64,000 bases of DNA from Paraburkholderia phenazinium (GTDB lineage Bacteria; Pseudomonadota; Gammaproteobacteria; Burkholderiales; Burkholderiaceae), in contig NZ_FSRU01000002.1 of assembly GCF_900142845.1 (NCBI RefSeq), positions 1,302,001 through 1,366,000 of the forward strand, given 5' to 3'. Shown piece after piece: positions 7,321-14,331 of the stretch; the stretch's first letter is position 1, and each line of letters starts with the position of its first letter. The notes under the pieces are model-generated. The model had not been told where the DNA came from. It did no database searches and saw only the letters and a program-made list of their open reading frames with translations. The position numbers were made by a program, and so were the translations under genes.

Positions 7321-9462
7321 ATGCACATTTCCAAACTCAGCCTGATCAATTACAGAAATTTCGCGAACACCAAGCTCCTATTCAACAAGGGCGTCAACAC
7401 CATCATTGGCGAGAATGGGTCAGGGAAAACCAACCTATTCCGCGCAATCAGGCTATTGCTCGATGACAACATGATCCGGTCTGCCTACCGCTTGGATTCG
7501 ACTGACTTCCATCGTGGCCTGGACAAATGGCAAGGACATTGGATCATCATCAGCCTGGAATTTGAGGAAATCTCGGCTGACGAGGCTGTTCAAGCACTGT
7601 TCCGTCATGGGGCCGGAATCGTCGATGACGAGGATGTCGGACGAGCAACTTACAACCTGATTTTCCGCCCCAAGAAGGAAATTCGCCTCAGTCTGTCCCA
7701 ACTGGATGATGGCGATCATGCCGGTCTTGCTGCAATTCAAGGCTCAATATCCATCGATGACTACGAGACGATATTTACAGGTCGGAGCGAAGCGGACTTC
7801 AATGACGATAAATTTTATAAGGAAGTCGTTGGCGATTTCGAAAACGCCAGATTCAGTAAGGAGACCGAGTTCCCTGTCATCGGCGCTAAAATTCCGAGCG
7901 TGCTGTCCGTTTCCAAGGAAATATCTTTCACGTTTGTTCAAGCACTGCGAGACGTAGTATCTGAATTCCACAACAACCGGACGAACCCTCTTCTATCGCT
8001 TCTGAAGGCTAAGAGCGGCGACATCGATCCCGTGGCCTTTCAAGCCATCACCGATGGGGTGAAAGCTCTGAATGACTCGATAGAGTCCTTACAGGATGTC
8101 CAGGTTGTTCGCACCGACATACGAGACACCATCAAGGACGCTGCCGGCGAGGCGTACTCGCCCGCCTCTCTATCGATCAAATCCGATCTTCCCGATGAAG
8201 CCGACAGACTATTCCAGTCGCTCAAGCTGTTTGTTGGGGAGTCAACAGAGGGCTATGAAGGGCCAATCCACGAGCTGAGTCTGGGTGGGGCCAATCTGAT
8301 ATTTCTTACCTTGAAGCTACTGGAATTCAAGTACCAGAAGGCCAAACAATCGATAGCAAACTTTCTGTTGATTGAGGAACCGGAAGCCCACATTCACACA
8401 CACATTCAAAAGACGCTATTTGATCGCATCCAGTACGACGAGACGCAGATCATCTATTCGACCCACTCGTCGCATATCTCAGAGGTCAGCAATGTTCAGA
8501 ATATGAACATCCTTGGTAGAGAGCCTGATCGATGCGAAGCCTATCAGCCGACAGCAGGTCTTACGAATGAAGAGATCGGTAACGTCCAACGCTACTTGGA
8601 TGCGGTGCGCAGCAACCTGCTTTTCGCGAAAAGCGTAGTCTTGGTCGAAGGCGACGCCGAAGAGATTTTGATCCCGATACTCATCAAAAAGGTACTTGGA
8701 GTAAGCCTGGATGAACTTGGCATCAGCCTCATTAATATACGAAGCACCGGCTTCCAGAACGTCGCGGTCCTTTTCCATAGCGATCGAATTCGGAAGCGAT
8801 GCAGTATCGTCACAGACCTTGATAAGGCCATCATCGACACGACCCTCGTAGCCGGTGAGCCCGAAGCGGCGCAGCAGCGCAAGAAGAAGTACCAGGCATC
8901 TCAGGAGAAGGGAATCGCGAGGAAAGCTGCGTTGGAAGCGGCATTCAATGGAAACCCGTGGATTGCGTCATTCTTCGCTTCACACACATTTGAGGTCGAT
9001 TTCGTCTCAGCAGGTAACGCAAGAAAGGTAGTCGGCATTCTTCCCGAGGTATACAAGGACAAGGCAACCATCGCTACAGCCAAGACGGACCTCGAATCCG
9101 CAGATGCGGCGCTCTACGGGCAGCGGGCGTTGACGATTGCCGATAACTACGGCAAAGGCTGGCTCGCCATCCTGCTTGGCAAGAAAATCGATTCAGACGC
9201 AGCCATCCCGGAATATATTCTCCGTGCCATCGCCTTCGCGCACCCCGTAATCAAGAAGGAAGTCTGGTTCAACATCCTGAGCTATCGGCTAAAGCTCCAA
9301 GAAGATGATATTTTTTCCGCCGCAACCACGGAACAATGCAATGCGTTCCGGCAAAAGCTAACGGCCTTCTTGAACGGGGAAATCGACTTCGTGGGCATCC
9401 GGAACGAGGTGCTTGCTGCATTTCCCGATGATCGCATCAATGACGTGCTCAAGGTGTTTTGA
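7321..9462 (+). CDS. gajA: Gabija-like GajA: OLD-family ATPase-TOPRIM endonuclease
   Basis: 713 residues. An SMC/ABC-type ATPase comes first: Walker A Gly-Glu-Asn-Gly-Ser-Gly-Lys-Thr (30-37), a signature region Leu-Gly-Gly-Ala (321-324), Walker B with Glu-Glu-Pro-Glu-Ala-His (352-357) and a switch Thr-His-Ser-Ser (381-384). A TOPRIM domain follows: Val-Glu-Gly-Asp-Ala-Glu (442-447) and the metal-binding Asp-Leu-Asp (499-501). This is the class 2 OLD architecture; in Gabija such a protein nicks DNA and is held in check by nucleotides. The UvrD-like helicase gene begins two bases after its stop, which is the Gabija arrangement. The canonical GajA is shorter, about 580 residues, so this is a longer variant or a related OLD/helicase pair. 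The start is the only ATG; the strong AGGAGG at 7271-7276 is too far upstream to serve it directly. Confidence 0.85.
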   Translation: MHISKLSLINYRNFANTKLLFNKGVNTIIGENGSGKTNLFRAIRLLLDDNMIRSAYRLDSTDFHRGLDKWQGHWIIISLEFEEISADEAVQALFRHGAGIVDDEDVGRATYNLIFRPKKEIRLSLSQLDDGDHAGLAAIQGSISIDDYETIFTGRSEADFNDDKFYKEVVGDFENARFSKETEFPVIGAKIPSVLSVSKEISFTFVQALRDVVSEFHNNRTNPLLSLLKAKSGDIDPVAFQAITDGVKALNDSIESLQDVQVVRTDIRDTIKDAAGEAYSPASLSIKSDLPDEADRLFQSLKLFVGESTEGYEGPIHELSLGGANLIFLTLKLLEFKYQKAKQSIANFLLIEEPEAHIHTHIQKTLFDRIQYDETQIIYSTHSSHISEVSNVQNMNILGREPDRCEAYQPTAGLTNEEIGNVQRYLDAVRSNLLFAKSVVLVEGDAEEILIPILIKKVLGVSLDELGISLINIRSTGFQNVAVLFHSDRIRKRCSIVTDLDKAIIDTTLVAGEPEAAQQRKKKYQASQEKGIARKAALEAAFNGNPWIASFFASHTFEVDFVSAGNARKVVGILPEVYKDKATIATAKTDLESADAALYGQRALTIADNYGKGWLAILLGKKIDSDAAIPEYILRAIAFAHPVIKKEVWFNILSYRLKLQEDDIFSAATTEQCNAFRQKLTAFLNGEIDFVGIRNEVLAAFPDDRINDVLKVF

Positions 9463-9464
9463 TC

Positions 9465-11261
9465 ATGTTCACGTGGGATAACGACGACCTGAACCCTGAG
9501 CAGGAAGCGGCAATCCTGCATCCCGGCAGTGTATTTCTTGTCGCCTGCCCAGGGAGCGGCAAAACTCGGACCCTGACCTACAAGATTGCGTATGAGCTAT
9601 CTCGGCTGGAGTCAAAAAAACAATTTGTCATCGCCATTACCTATACGCATCGTGCGGCTGACGAGATTCACGAACGGATCGAGGATTTGGGTGTAGACAC
9701 GTCCCAGCTTTGGATTGGCACCATCCACTCCTTTTGCCTCGAATGGATATTGAAACCATATGGCATCTATCACGGTGCTCTGAAACATGGCTTTCGCGTC
9801 ATCGACCAACATGAACGCGAGAAGATATTAGAGAGGCTTTGCGAACCGTACAAAAAACCCAAAATTACCTTCTGGGACTGCGATTTCTATTTTACCGAAA
9901 CTGGTTACATCCTTTCATGCCAGCAGGACTGGAAGCATGATGGCTTACATAAGATACTGGAAGGGTATTTCAACATCCTAAGCAAGAACAGGGAAATAGA
10001 TTTCGAGCTGATTCTGTTCTACGCCTATCAGCTAATTTCCAGCCACCCAGCCATTAGTGCCATTTTGAGCAAATTGTTTGCCTTCGTTCTGGTGGATGAG
10101 TATCAAGATACTAAACGAATCCAGTATTCAATCATCACTTCAATTCTGAAAGCCGGCCAAGGCACAACGAAAACTCTGATTGTTGGAGACCCCAATCAGG
10201 CGATTTACGAGACACTCGGCGGCTACCCGATGGCTCATGAGGATTTCAAGGCTATGGCGGGAATCGACATTGACGAACTCGAACTTTCAAAAAACTATCG
10301 TTCTTCCGATCGCATCATCGAATACTTTGGAAACTTCAACGTCCATGCAACCAACATCGAATCTGAGTCTAAGGACAAGAACTATCAAAGTCTGATCTCC
10401 TTTAACACGACAGTCAGCAAGGAAGATCTGGAAGATGAGTTGATTCGACTGATTCGTTTCAACATCCAGACGAAGGGAATTGCTCCTCACGAGGTCTGCA
10501 TACTCGCGCCGCAGTGGGTGCATCTGGCAAGCATGACGCGCCGCTTGGTTGCCAGCATGCCCGAGTATTCATTCGATGGTCCAGGCATGGTTCCCTTCGC
10601 TCGGGACACAGAGAATTTTTGGTACAAACTTGCGAAGATTGCTTTGACGCAAGCGTCACCGAGCATGTATGTGCGCAGACTACGATGGGCCGGGGAAATC
10701 CTAAATGACCTGGATACCGTCGGCGTGAGCACTTCCGGCCTCACTAGAAAATCGCTACTCAAAGAATGTAATAAAATCCAGATCGATGAGAGTGACGGAC
10801 TCACCTATCTTCATAAATTCTTTGAAACTCTGTTCTCCAACCTGACTATAGATTTTCGGATTTTTCCACTACTTCAAGAACACCACAAAGCATTCTTTGA
10901 AAGCTCTCAAGCCAGAATTGATCGCTTGAAAAAAGAAGGGACTGAATTTATCGGGAACATCGAAACGTTCAGAAAAGTCTTTCAAAGCCGTACGGGGATA
11001 ACCATTTCAACGATCCACGGCGTGAAAGGAGCGGAGTTCGATACTGTGATCGCCTACGCTCTTCTTGAAGATATGGTGCCCCACTTCAACGATCCAAACG
11101 GCCAAGAAAGCGCGATGAAGTTGCTCTACGTCATCGGATCTCGTGCCCGGAAAAATCTGCACCTTATTTCGGAACGCGGTCGCACCCAATATTCCGGAAA
11201 TGAATACAAAGCGACTCGAAAACTGGCAGCGTGCAAGTTCGACTACGATCAAGTCCCATAG
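9465..11261 (+). CDS. gajB: Gabija-like GajB: UvrD/PcrA-type superfamily 1 helicase
   Basis: 598 residues from the ATG at 9465; an in-frame TTG at 9459 is less likely because AAGGTG (9451-9456) is spaced for the ATG. Motif Q region Leu-Asn-Pro-Glu-Gln, Walker A Pro-Gly-Ser-Gly-Lys-Thr (29-34), motif II Val-Asp-Glu-Tyr-Gln-Asp (210-215), motif III Gly-Asp-Pro-Asn-Gln-Ala-Ile-Tyr, motif V Ser-Thr-Ile-His-Gly-Val-Lys-Gly, and a degenerate motif VI (Val-Ile-Gly-Ser-Arg-Ala-Arg) are all visible. In Gabija the helicase partner binds GajA and senses DNA ends or processing products. Coupling to gajA is tight (2-base gap). Codon use is distinctly lower in GC than the chromosome core, a sign of transfer. 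It is longer than the roughly 500-residue canonical GajB. Confidence 0.85.
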   Translation: MFTWDNDDLNPEQEAAILHPGSVFLVACPGSGKTRTLTYKIAYELSRLESKKQFVIAITYTHRAADEIHERIEDLGVDTSQLWIGTIHSFCLEWILKPYGIYHGALKHGFRVIDQHEREKILERLCEPYKKPKITFWDCDFYFTETGYILSCQQDWKHDGLHKILEGYFNILSKNREIDFELILFYAYQLISSHPAISAILSKLFAFVLVDEYQDTKRIQYSIITSILKAGQGTTKTLIVGDPNQAIYETLGGYPMAHEDFKAMAGIDIDELELSKNYRSSDRIIEYFGNFNVHATNIESESKDKNYQSLISFNTTVSKEDLEDELIRLIRFNIQTKGIAPHEVCILAPQWVHLASMTRRLVASMPEYSFDGPGMVPFARDTENFWYKLAKIALTQASPSMYVRRLRWAGEILNDLDTVGVSTSGLTRKSLLKECNKIQIDESDGLTYLHKFFETLFSNLTIDFRIFPLLQEHHKAFFESSQARIDRLKKEGTEFIGNIETFRKVFQSRTGITISTIHGVKGAEFDTVIAYALLEDMVPHFNDPNGQESAMKLLYVIGSRARKNLHLISERGRTQYSGNEYKATRKLAACKFDYDQVP

Positions 11262-11401
11262 AGTGCGACGTTGAGATCGGATGGCGGAGACTGGCGGACA
11301 TCGACCTTCCCCTCGGGTTGGCCGCACTACGCCGCAGCAAGTTGTCCCGATAGATACTGAACTTCACCATGTCTCCATGCAGCGTGCTCATGGAGTCCGA
11401 G

Positions 11402-11770
11402 ATGGAACAGATATCGAAAGCATCCAGTGCAGCCGACATCGAGGCCAGCCAGTCCCTCCCTTTGCCGGGGACGGAAGCCTACGAGGCGATACCGCAATTT
11501 CCGAAGGGCAGCCCCCTTCCCTTCCGGCGCACCATCCGCCGCCAGGAACTGCGGCAGATCGTCCCCCTAGCCGAAACGACGATCTACGAAATGGAGCGCC
11601 GCGGCGAGTTCCCGCGCCGCTTCAATCTGACACCGCGCTGCGTCGTGTGGGACTTGGCCGAAGTGGAAGCGTGGATCGAGCAGCGCAAGCAAGCCCCGCG
11701 CGGCGGTGTCTCGAAGCCGGATGTCCGCCTACGAAAAGCCCGCCCTGTTCGGGCGGGTTTGAGTGAATGA
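11402..11770 (+). CDS. alpA: AlpA-family (prophage/island) transcriptional regulator
   Basis: 122 residues from the ATG at 11402, preferred over ATGs at 11369 and 11390 because GGAG sits seven bases upstream. The centre matches AlpA/MerR-type winged helix-turn-helix: Leu-Arg-Gln-Ile-Val-Pro-Leu-Ala-Glu-Thr-Thr-Ile-Tyr-Glu-Met-Glu-Arg-Arg-Gly-Glu-Phe-Pro, then Trp-Asp-Leu-Ala-Glu-Val-Glu-Ala-Trp-Ile. AlpA proteins activate excision or integrase genes of P4-like islands, which fits the integrase 1 kb away and the repeat clusters beside guaA. The N-terminal 40 residues are poorly conserved in appearance. Its 3' end overlaps a GC-rich terminator-like hairpin, so the last 10-15 residues are shaped by that structure. 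Confidence 0.8.
   Translation: MEQISKASSAADIEASQSLPLPGTEAYEAIPQFPKGSPLPFRRTIRRQELRQIVPLAETTIYEMERRGEFPRRFNLTPRCVVWDLAEVEAWIEQRKQAPRGGVSKPDVRLRKARPVRAGLSE
11735..11760 (+). terminator. Intrinsic terminator overlapping the alpA 3' end
   Basis: CCCGCCC (11739-11745) and GGGCGGG (11751-11757) enclose a 5-base loop, preceded by AAAAG and followed by TTT. It lies inside the last codons of the AlpA gene. Confidence 0.6.
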
Positions 11771-11942
11771 GGCTGGGCAGCGACTCGTATCCAAACAAGG
11801 CTCCCAGCTCCTTGGACGCCGAGCGCGGCAACCGCCAGCCTTCCTTTTCACATTGACCTGCAAACCCGCCCGCGCCACGTCCAACACGTCCGCCAATTGC
11901 CAGATCGACGCGCTGCCCTCATGCACCGGCGCAGGAATCAAC

Positions 11943-12359
11943 TCAACCGAAGAAAACAGCCGGGCTGACTGAGAATCGCTTGCTCAATGCCGCGATGTGG
12001 TCGCGAGTCAGGTTACGGCCTCGGCCATTGAGAATCTTCGACACCAACGACTTGCTGCCGATCTCCGGCAGGTCGGCCACACCCAACCCATGCTGCTCCA
12101 TCAGCAACCGGAGCACGTCGACGCCACCCAACTTCGCCACGCGCGCGTTGAATGCCGCAAACTCGTCGGATTCGTTTTCCCAAGTCTCGATGGAACGGGC
12201 CAGAATCTCAATCAGTGGACGGTTGGCCTCGTAGTCCTCGACCAGCTCGTCCATCAACGCCAGCGCCTGGGCGTAATCGTCCTCACTGGCGATGTGGCCA
12301 ATGAAACTTGCCTCGTCGAACAAGGCATGGGCTCGCTCCCTGATGGCGGCAAATCCCAT
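11943..12359 (-). CDS. higA: HigA-type antitoxin
   Basis: 138 residues from an ATG at 12359, one base after the HigB stop codon, with GGAGGG upstream inside the HigB coding end; a longer upstream frame exists but is only the HigB gene in another frame. The N-terminal half is acidic and helical (toxin-binding), and the C-terminal third is an Xre-like HTH: Leu-Pro-Glu-Ile-Gly-Ser-Lys-Ser-Leu-Val-Ser-Lys-Ile-Leu-Asn-Gly, then Leu-Ser-Lys-Arg-Phe-Ser-Val-Ser-Pro. The ending Pro-Ala-Val-Phe-Phe-Gly is typical of HigA. It would neutralise HigB and repress the operon through the palindrome at 12700-12730. Confidence 0.88.
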   Translation of the reverse strand: MGFAAIRERAHALFDEASFIGHIASEDDYAQALALMDELVEDYEANRPLIEILARSIETWENESDEFAAFNARVAKLGGVDVLRLLMEQHGLGVADLPEIGSKSLVSKILNGRGRNLTRDHIAALSKRFSVSPAVFFG

Positions 12360-12360
12360 C

Positions 12361-12672
12361 TCAGTCACCCTCCTTCCGGTAGCGTTTGCAAAGCTTGTCG
12401 TACTCGGCATGCGTTGCGATGTGCTTGACGTACATGCGGTTGTCTCGGAATTCGATGAAGGCAATCAGTCGAAGATTGTTGCCACCGATGTCCAACACCC
12501 ACCACTTGTCCTTGTACTTGAAGTTGTCCAGCGACGGAAAAACCTGTCGCAGTGCCTGCGGCGTATCGAAATCGCCGGATCGCAGCACCCGATACGTGCG
12601 GTCGATCGCTTCGGCGTCGTTCGGATAAGCCTTTGCTGCATCGCTGAACGGCTTTCTGGATATGACGTGCAT
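12361..12672 (-). CDS. higB: HigB-type mRNA interferase toxin
   Basis: 103 residues. The start is the ATG at 12672, giving Met-His-Val-Ile-Ser-Arg-Lys, the classic HigB N-terminus; a start 20 codons upstream is excluded because it lies inside the promoter and operator. Typical RelE-fold features follow: Leu-Asp-Asn-Phe-Lys-Tyr-Lys, Trp-Val-Leu-Asp-Ile-Gly-Gly-Asn-Asn-Leu-Arg-Leu-Ile-Ala, and a C-terminal Val-Lys-His-Ile-Ala-Thr-His-Ala-Glu-Tyr-Asp. HigB cleaves mRNA on the ribosome. Toxin precedes antitoxin, the normal higBA order. It may stabilise the island. Confidence 0.88.
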   Translation of the reverse strand: MHVISRKPFSDAAKAYPNDAEAIDRTYRVLRSGDFDTPQALRQVFPSLDNFKYKDKWWVLDIGGNNLRLIAFIEFRDNRMYVKHIATHAEYDKLCKRYRKEGD

Positions 12673-12693
12673 CGATCCATGCTCACAGATAAA

Positions 12694-12730
12694 AGGATAG
12701 GTGGAAGTTGACTTTTTGTCAACTTCCACC
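12694..12730 (-). promoter_or_regulatory. higBA promoter with embedded operator palindrome
   Basis: On the minus strand TTGACA (12722-12717), a 17-base spacer and TATCCT (12699-12694) form a strong promoter for higBA. A perfect 13-base inverted repeat, GGTGGAAGTTGAC and its complement (12700-12712 and 12718-12730) around five T/A bases, covers the -35 element and spacer, the expected place for HigA autorepression. It also lies 20 bases after the integrase stop, so it may double as the integrase terminator. Confidence 0.8.
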
Positions 12731-12750
12731 ATTGAGGCAAGTCAGCCAGC

Positions 12751-14007
12751 TCAAACCGTCGTGCTCAACGCCGGCACGACCACGTTCTCCGGCATCAGCT
12801 TCGGCACGTAGGTCTGCCCGCCGCCCCAGGCATCGACCAGGTTGGCCCACTCTTGCAGCATGTGGCGCCGTTGCTCCGCGTATTCGGCCTTGTTGTAGAC
12901 CGAGCGCGAGGAACGCCCGTCCTCGTGCGCCAGGCATTTCTCGATCCAGTCACGGTTGAAGCCGATTTCGTTCAACAGCGTCGAGCCTGTGCGGCGCAGG
13001 TCATGGACGGTGAACGGTTGTAGCGGCAGCCCTTTGGTTTTTGCAGCCTCGGCCACGAGTTGCGTGACCCGATTCAAGGTCGCATTGGACATGAAACGCT
13101 GTGCATCGTAACGGGAAGGAAAAACGAATCTTGAGCCGGCTGCGCAGGCGTGCAGCGTGACGAAGATGTCGAGTGTCTGGCGAGACAGATAGACCACATG
13201 CGGATTTCGCCCTTTCATCCGCTGCTTCGGAATCGTCCAGGTCGCACGCTCGAAATCGACCTCATCCCAGGTGGCCTGGATCAATTCGCTCTTGCGCACC
13301 AGCGTCAGCAGGATCAGGCGCAGCGCCAGCTTGATGGTCGGATAGGTCGCCACCGATTCCATCTGCTGCACCATCAGGCGGATTTCCAGCGGCGACAAAG
13401 CGCGATCCTTTGGTACGAAGGTCGCAATCGAGGCCGCCCCCACGCTGTTAGCGGGGTTGTCCACCTTTTCACCGTGAGCGATGGCGTAGACATAAACCTG
13501 CTTCACAATGTCCCGAATCTGCACCGCCGTGGCTGGCGCCCCACGTTCCTTGACCTTGTTGCACAAGGCCCGCAGATCTTCAGGCTGGATTTCGGTCAGC
13601 AGGCGGCTCCGGAAAACCGGCAGGATGTCCCGGTCAATGATGTGCTTGCGCACGGCGCGGGGGCTGTCAGCCAACCTTGCATTGGCCAGCCATGTCTCCA
13701 TCGCCGTGCCGAAGGTCTTGATGGCCACCACACGACGTTTCTCGCGTTGCTTTTCAAGCGCGGGCGATAGGCCCTTGAGAACGGTTTTCCGCGCGTCCAG
13801 GAGCAGTTCGCGCGCCATAGCCAGTGAGATACCGTCAGGGCCATAGCGCCCGAGGGTCAGCGTTTCCCGGCGTCCGTTAAAACGGTAATCGTAGCGGAAC
13901 GTGACGGTACCGCTGGGCGATACCGTCACGTACATCCCATCACGATCAGAAGCCTTATAAATCTTGGACTTAGGCTTCAAGTTACGCAGTGCAGCGTCGG
14001 TAAGCAT
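12751..14007 (-). CDS. int: Tyrosine integrase of the island (P4-like)
   Basis: 418 residues from the ATG at 14007, with GGAGGAACC just upstream. Longer upstream frames reach into guaA and are not credible. The N-terminal 90 residues are the DUF4102 arm-binding domain (Leu-Lys-Pro-Lys-Ser-Lys-Ile-Tyr, Arg-Tyr-Asp-Tyr-Arg-Phe, Thr-Leu-Gly-Arg-Tyr). The catalytic domain carries R238, K265 region, H335-x-x-R338, H361 and nucleophile Y371. It would catalyse recombination between attP and the guaA 3' end. It lies immediately downstream of guaA and in the same orientation. The six ACCGTC repeats upstream (14035-14203) fit arm-type binding sites for the N-terminal domain. Confidence 0.92.
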   Translation of the reverse strand: MLTDAALRNLKPKSKIYKASDRDGMYVTVSPSGTVTFRYDYRFNGRRETLTLGRYGPDGISLAMARELLLDARKTVLKGLSPALEKQREKRRVVAIKTFGTAMETWLANARLADSPRAVRKHIIDRDILPVFRSRLLTEIQPEDLRALCNKVKERGAPATAVQIRDIVKQVYVYAIAHGEKVDNPANSVGAASIATFVPKDRALSPLEIRLMVQQMESVATYPTIKLALRLILLTLVRKSELIQATWDEVDFERATWTIPKQRMKGRNPHVVYLSRQTLDIFVTLHACAAGSRFVFPSRYDAQRFMSNATLNRVTQLVAEAAKTKGLPLQPFTVHDLRRTGSTLLNEIGFNRDWIEKCLAHEDGRSSRSVYNKAEYAEQRRHMLQEWANLVDAWGGGQTYVPKLMPENVVVPALSTTV

Positions 14008-14034
14008 CGAGGGTTCCTCCGGCTTTTTGACGGC

Positions 14035-14203
14035 TTTACCGTCAGGTTTTACCGTCAGGGACCAGGAGACCTGTTGATGCCCGGAAAGCCGCATAAAACA
14101 AGCTTTCCTGAGAAGCCTTTTACCGTCAAAGACGGTAAAAGTCTGAATAGTGAACGGGAGGGTCTTAATTCGGCCTCGATTCTTACCGTCAGCTTTACCG
14201 TCA
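14035..14203. repeat. Six copies of TTTACCGTCA-type motif upstream of the integrase
   Basis: Direct copies at 14035, 14048, 14119, 14182 (one mismatch) and 14194, and an inverted copy at 14131-14139. The copies at 14035/14048 and 14182/14194 form tandem pairs 12-13 bases apart; 14117-14127 and 14131-14141 form a perfect 11-base inverted repeat with a 3-base spacer. The spacing by about one or more helical turns suggests arm-type integrase sites or excisionase/AlpA sites. Confidence 0.75.
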
Positions 14204-14221
14204 ACCTTTTTTGCTGGCCGA

Positions 14222-14301
14222 CGATAGCCACCGATAGTTGTCGCGACGTATTTTTTATAAATCAACACGTTACAACGATTTTTCGATAGCTGGCGATAGT
14301 C
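14222..14301. repeat. Paired CGATAG-N4-CGATAGT repeats next to the guaA end
   Basis: CGATAGCCACCGATAGTT (14222-14239) and CGATAGCTGGCGATAGTC (14284-14301) are imperfect 18-base direct repeats, each itself two CGATAG half-sites 10 bases apart. They flank an AT-rich segment. Likely protein-binding sites of the recombination complex; the protein is not identified. Confidence 0.6.
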
Positions 14302-14317
14302 CTCGAAGGACGTCAAT

Positions 14318-14331
14318 TCACTCCCACTCGA
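14318..14331. other. Probable attachment site at the guaA 3' end
   Basis: The last codons of guaA (Ile-Glu-Trp-Glu-stop) form the boundary between core and island. The GAGTGGGA sequence in this position is the known target core of guaA-specific integrases. The exact crossover and the second copy cannot be located from this window. Confidence 0.6.

Larger units (their letters stand above)
1..14317. mobile_element. Genomic island integrated at the 3' end of guaA (inner part; outer end off-window)
   Basis: Everything between the left edge and the guaA stop codon is accessory. A tyrosine integrase lies next to the guaA 3' end, followed inward by AlpA, HigB/HigA and several nuclease/ATPase genes typical of defence islands. 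Base composition and codon use are visibly lower in GC than in the housekeeping genes to the right, most clearly in the helicase gene at 9465-11261. The 3' end of guaA is an established integration hotspot. No second copy of the guaA terminal sequence was found by eye within 1-14300, so the far attachment site should lie left of the window. Presence of an island is well supported; its total length is unknown. Confidence 0.85.
14008..14317. other. Noncoding integrase-guaA interval (310 bases), integrase promoter and attachment region
   Basis: No gene. It holds the ACCGTC repeat cluster on the integrase side and the paired CGATAG repeats on the guaA side, separated and flanked by AT-rich DNA (around 14250-14283). 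The integrase promoter must lie here; no clear consensus was picked out. Confidence 0.6.

Noticed and set aside
11729..11941. Leftward 70-codon frame after higA
   Set aside because: Starts with TTG, crosses the alpA terminator and runs antisense to alpA. It may be a gene remnant but has no recognisable motif.
12673..12732. 20-codon upstream extension of HigB
   Set aside because: It lies in the promoter and operator palindrome, upstream of the likely transcription start.
1..14300. Second attachment site (copy of the guaA end) inside the window
   Set aside because: Read by eye, no copy of the terminal guaA sequence was found; a similar CACTCCC at about 5122 lacks the rest of the motif.
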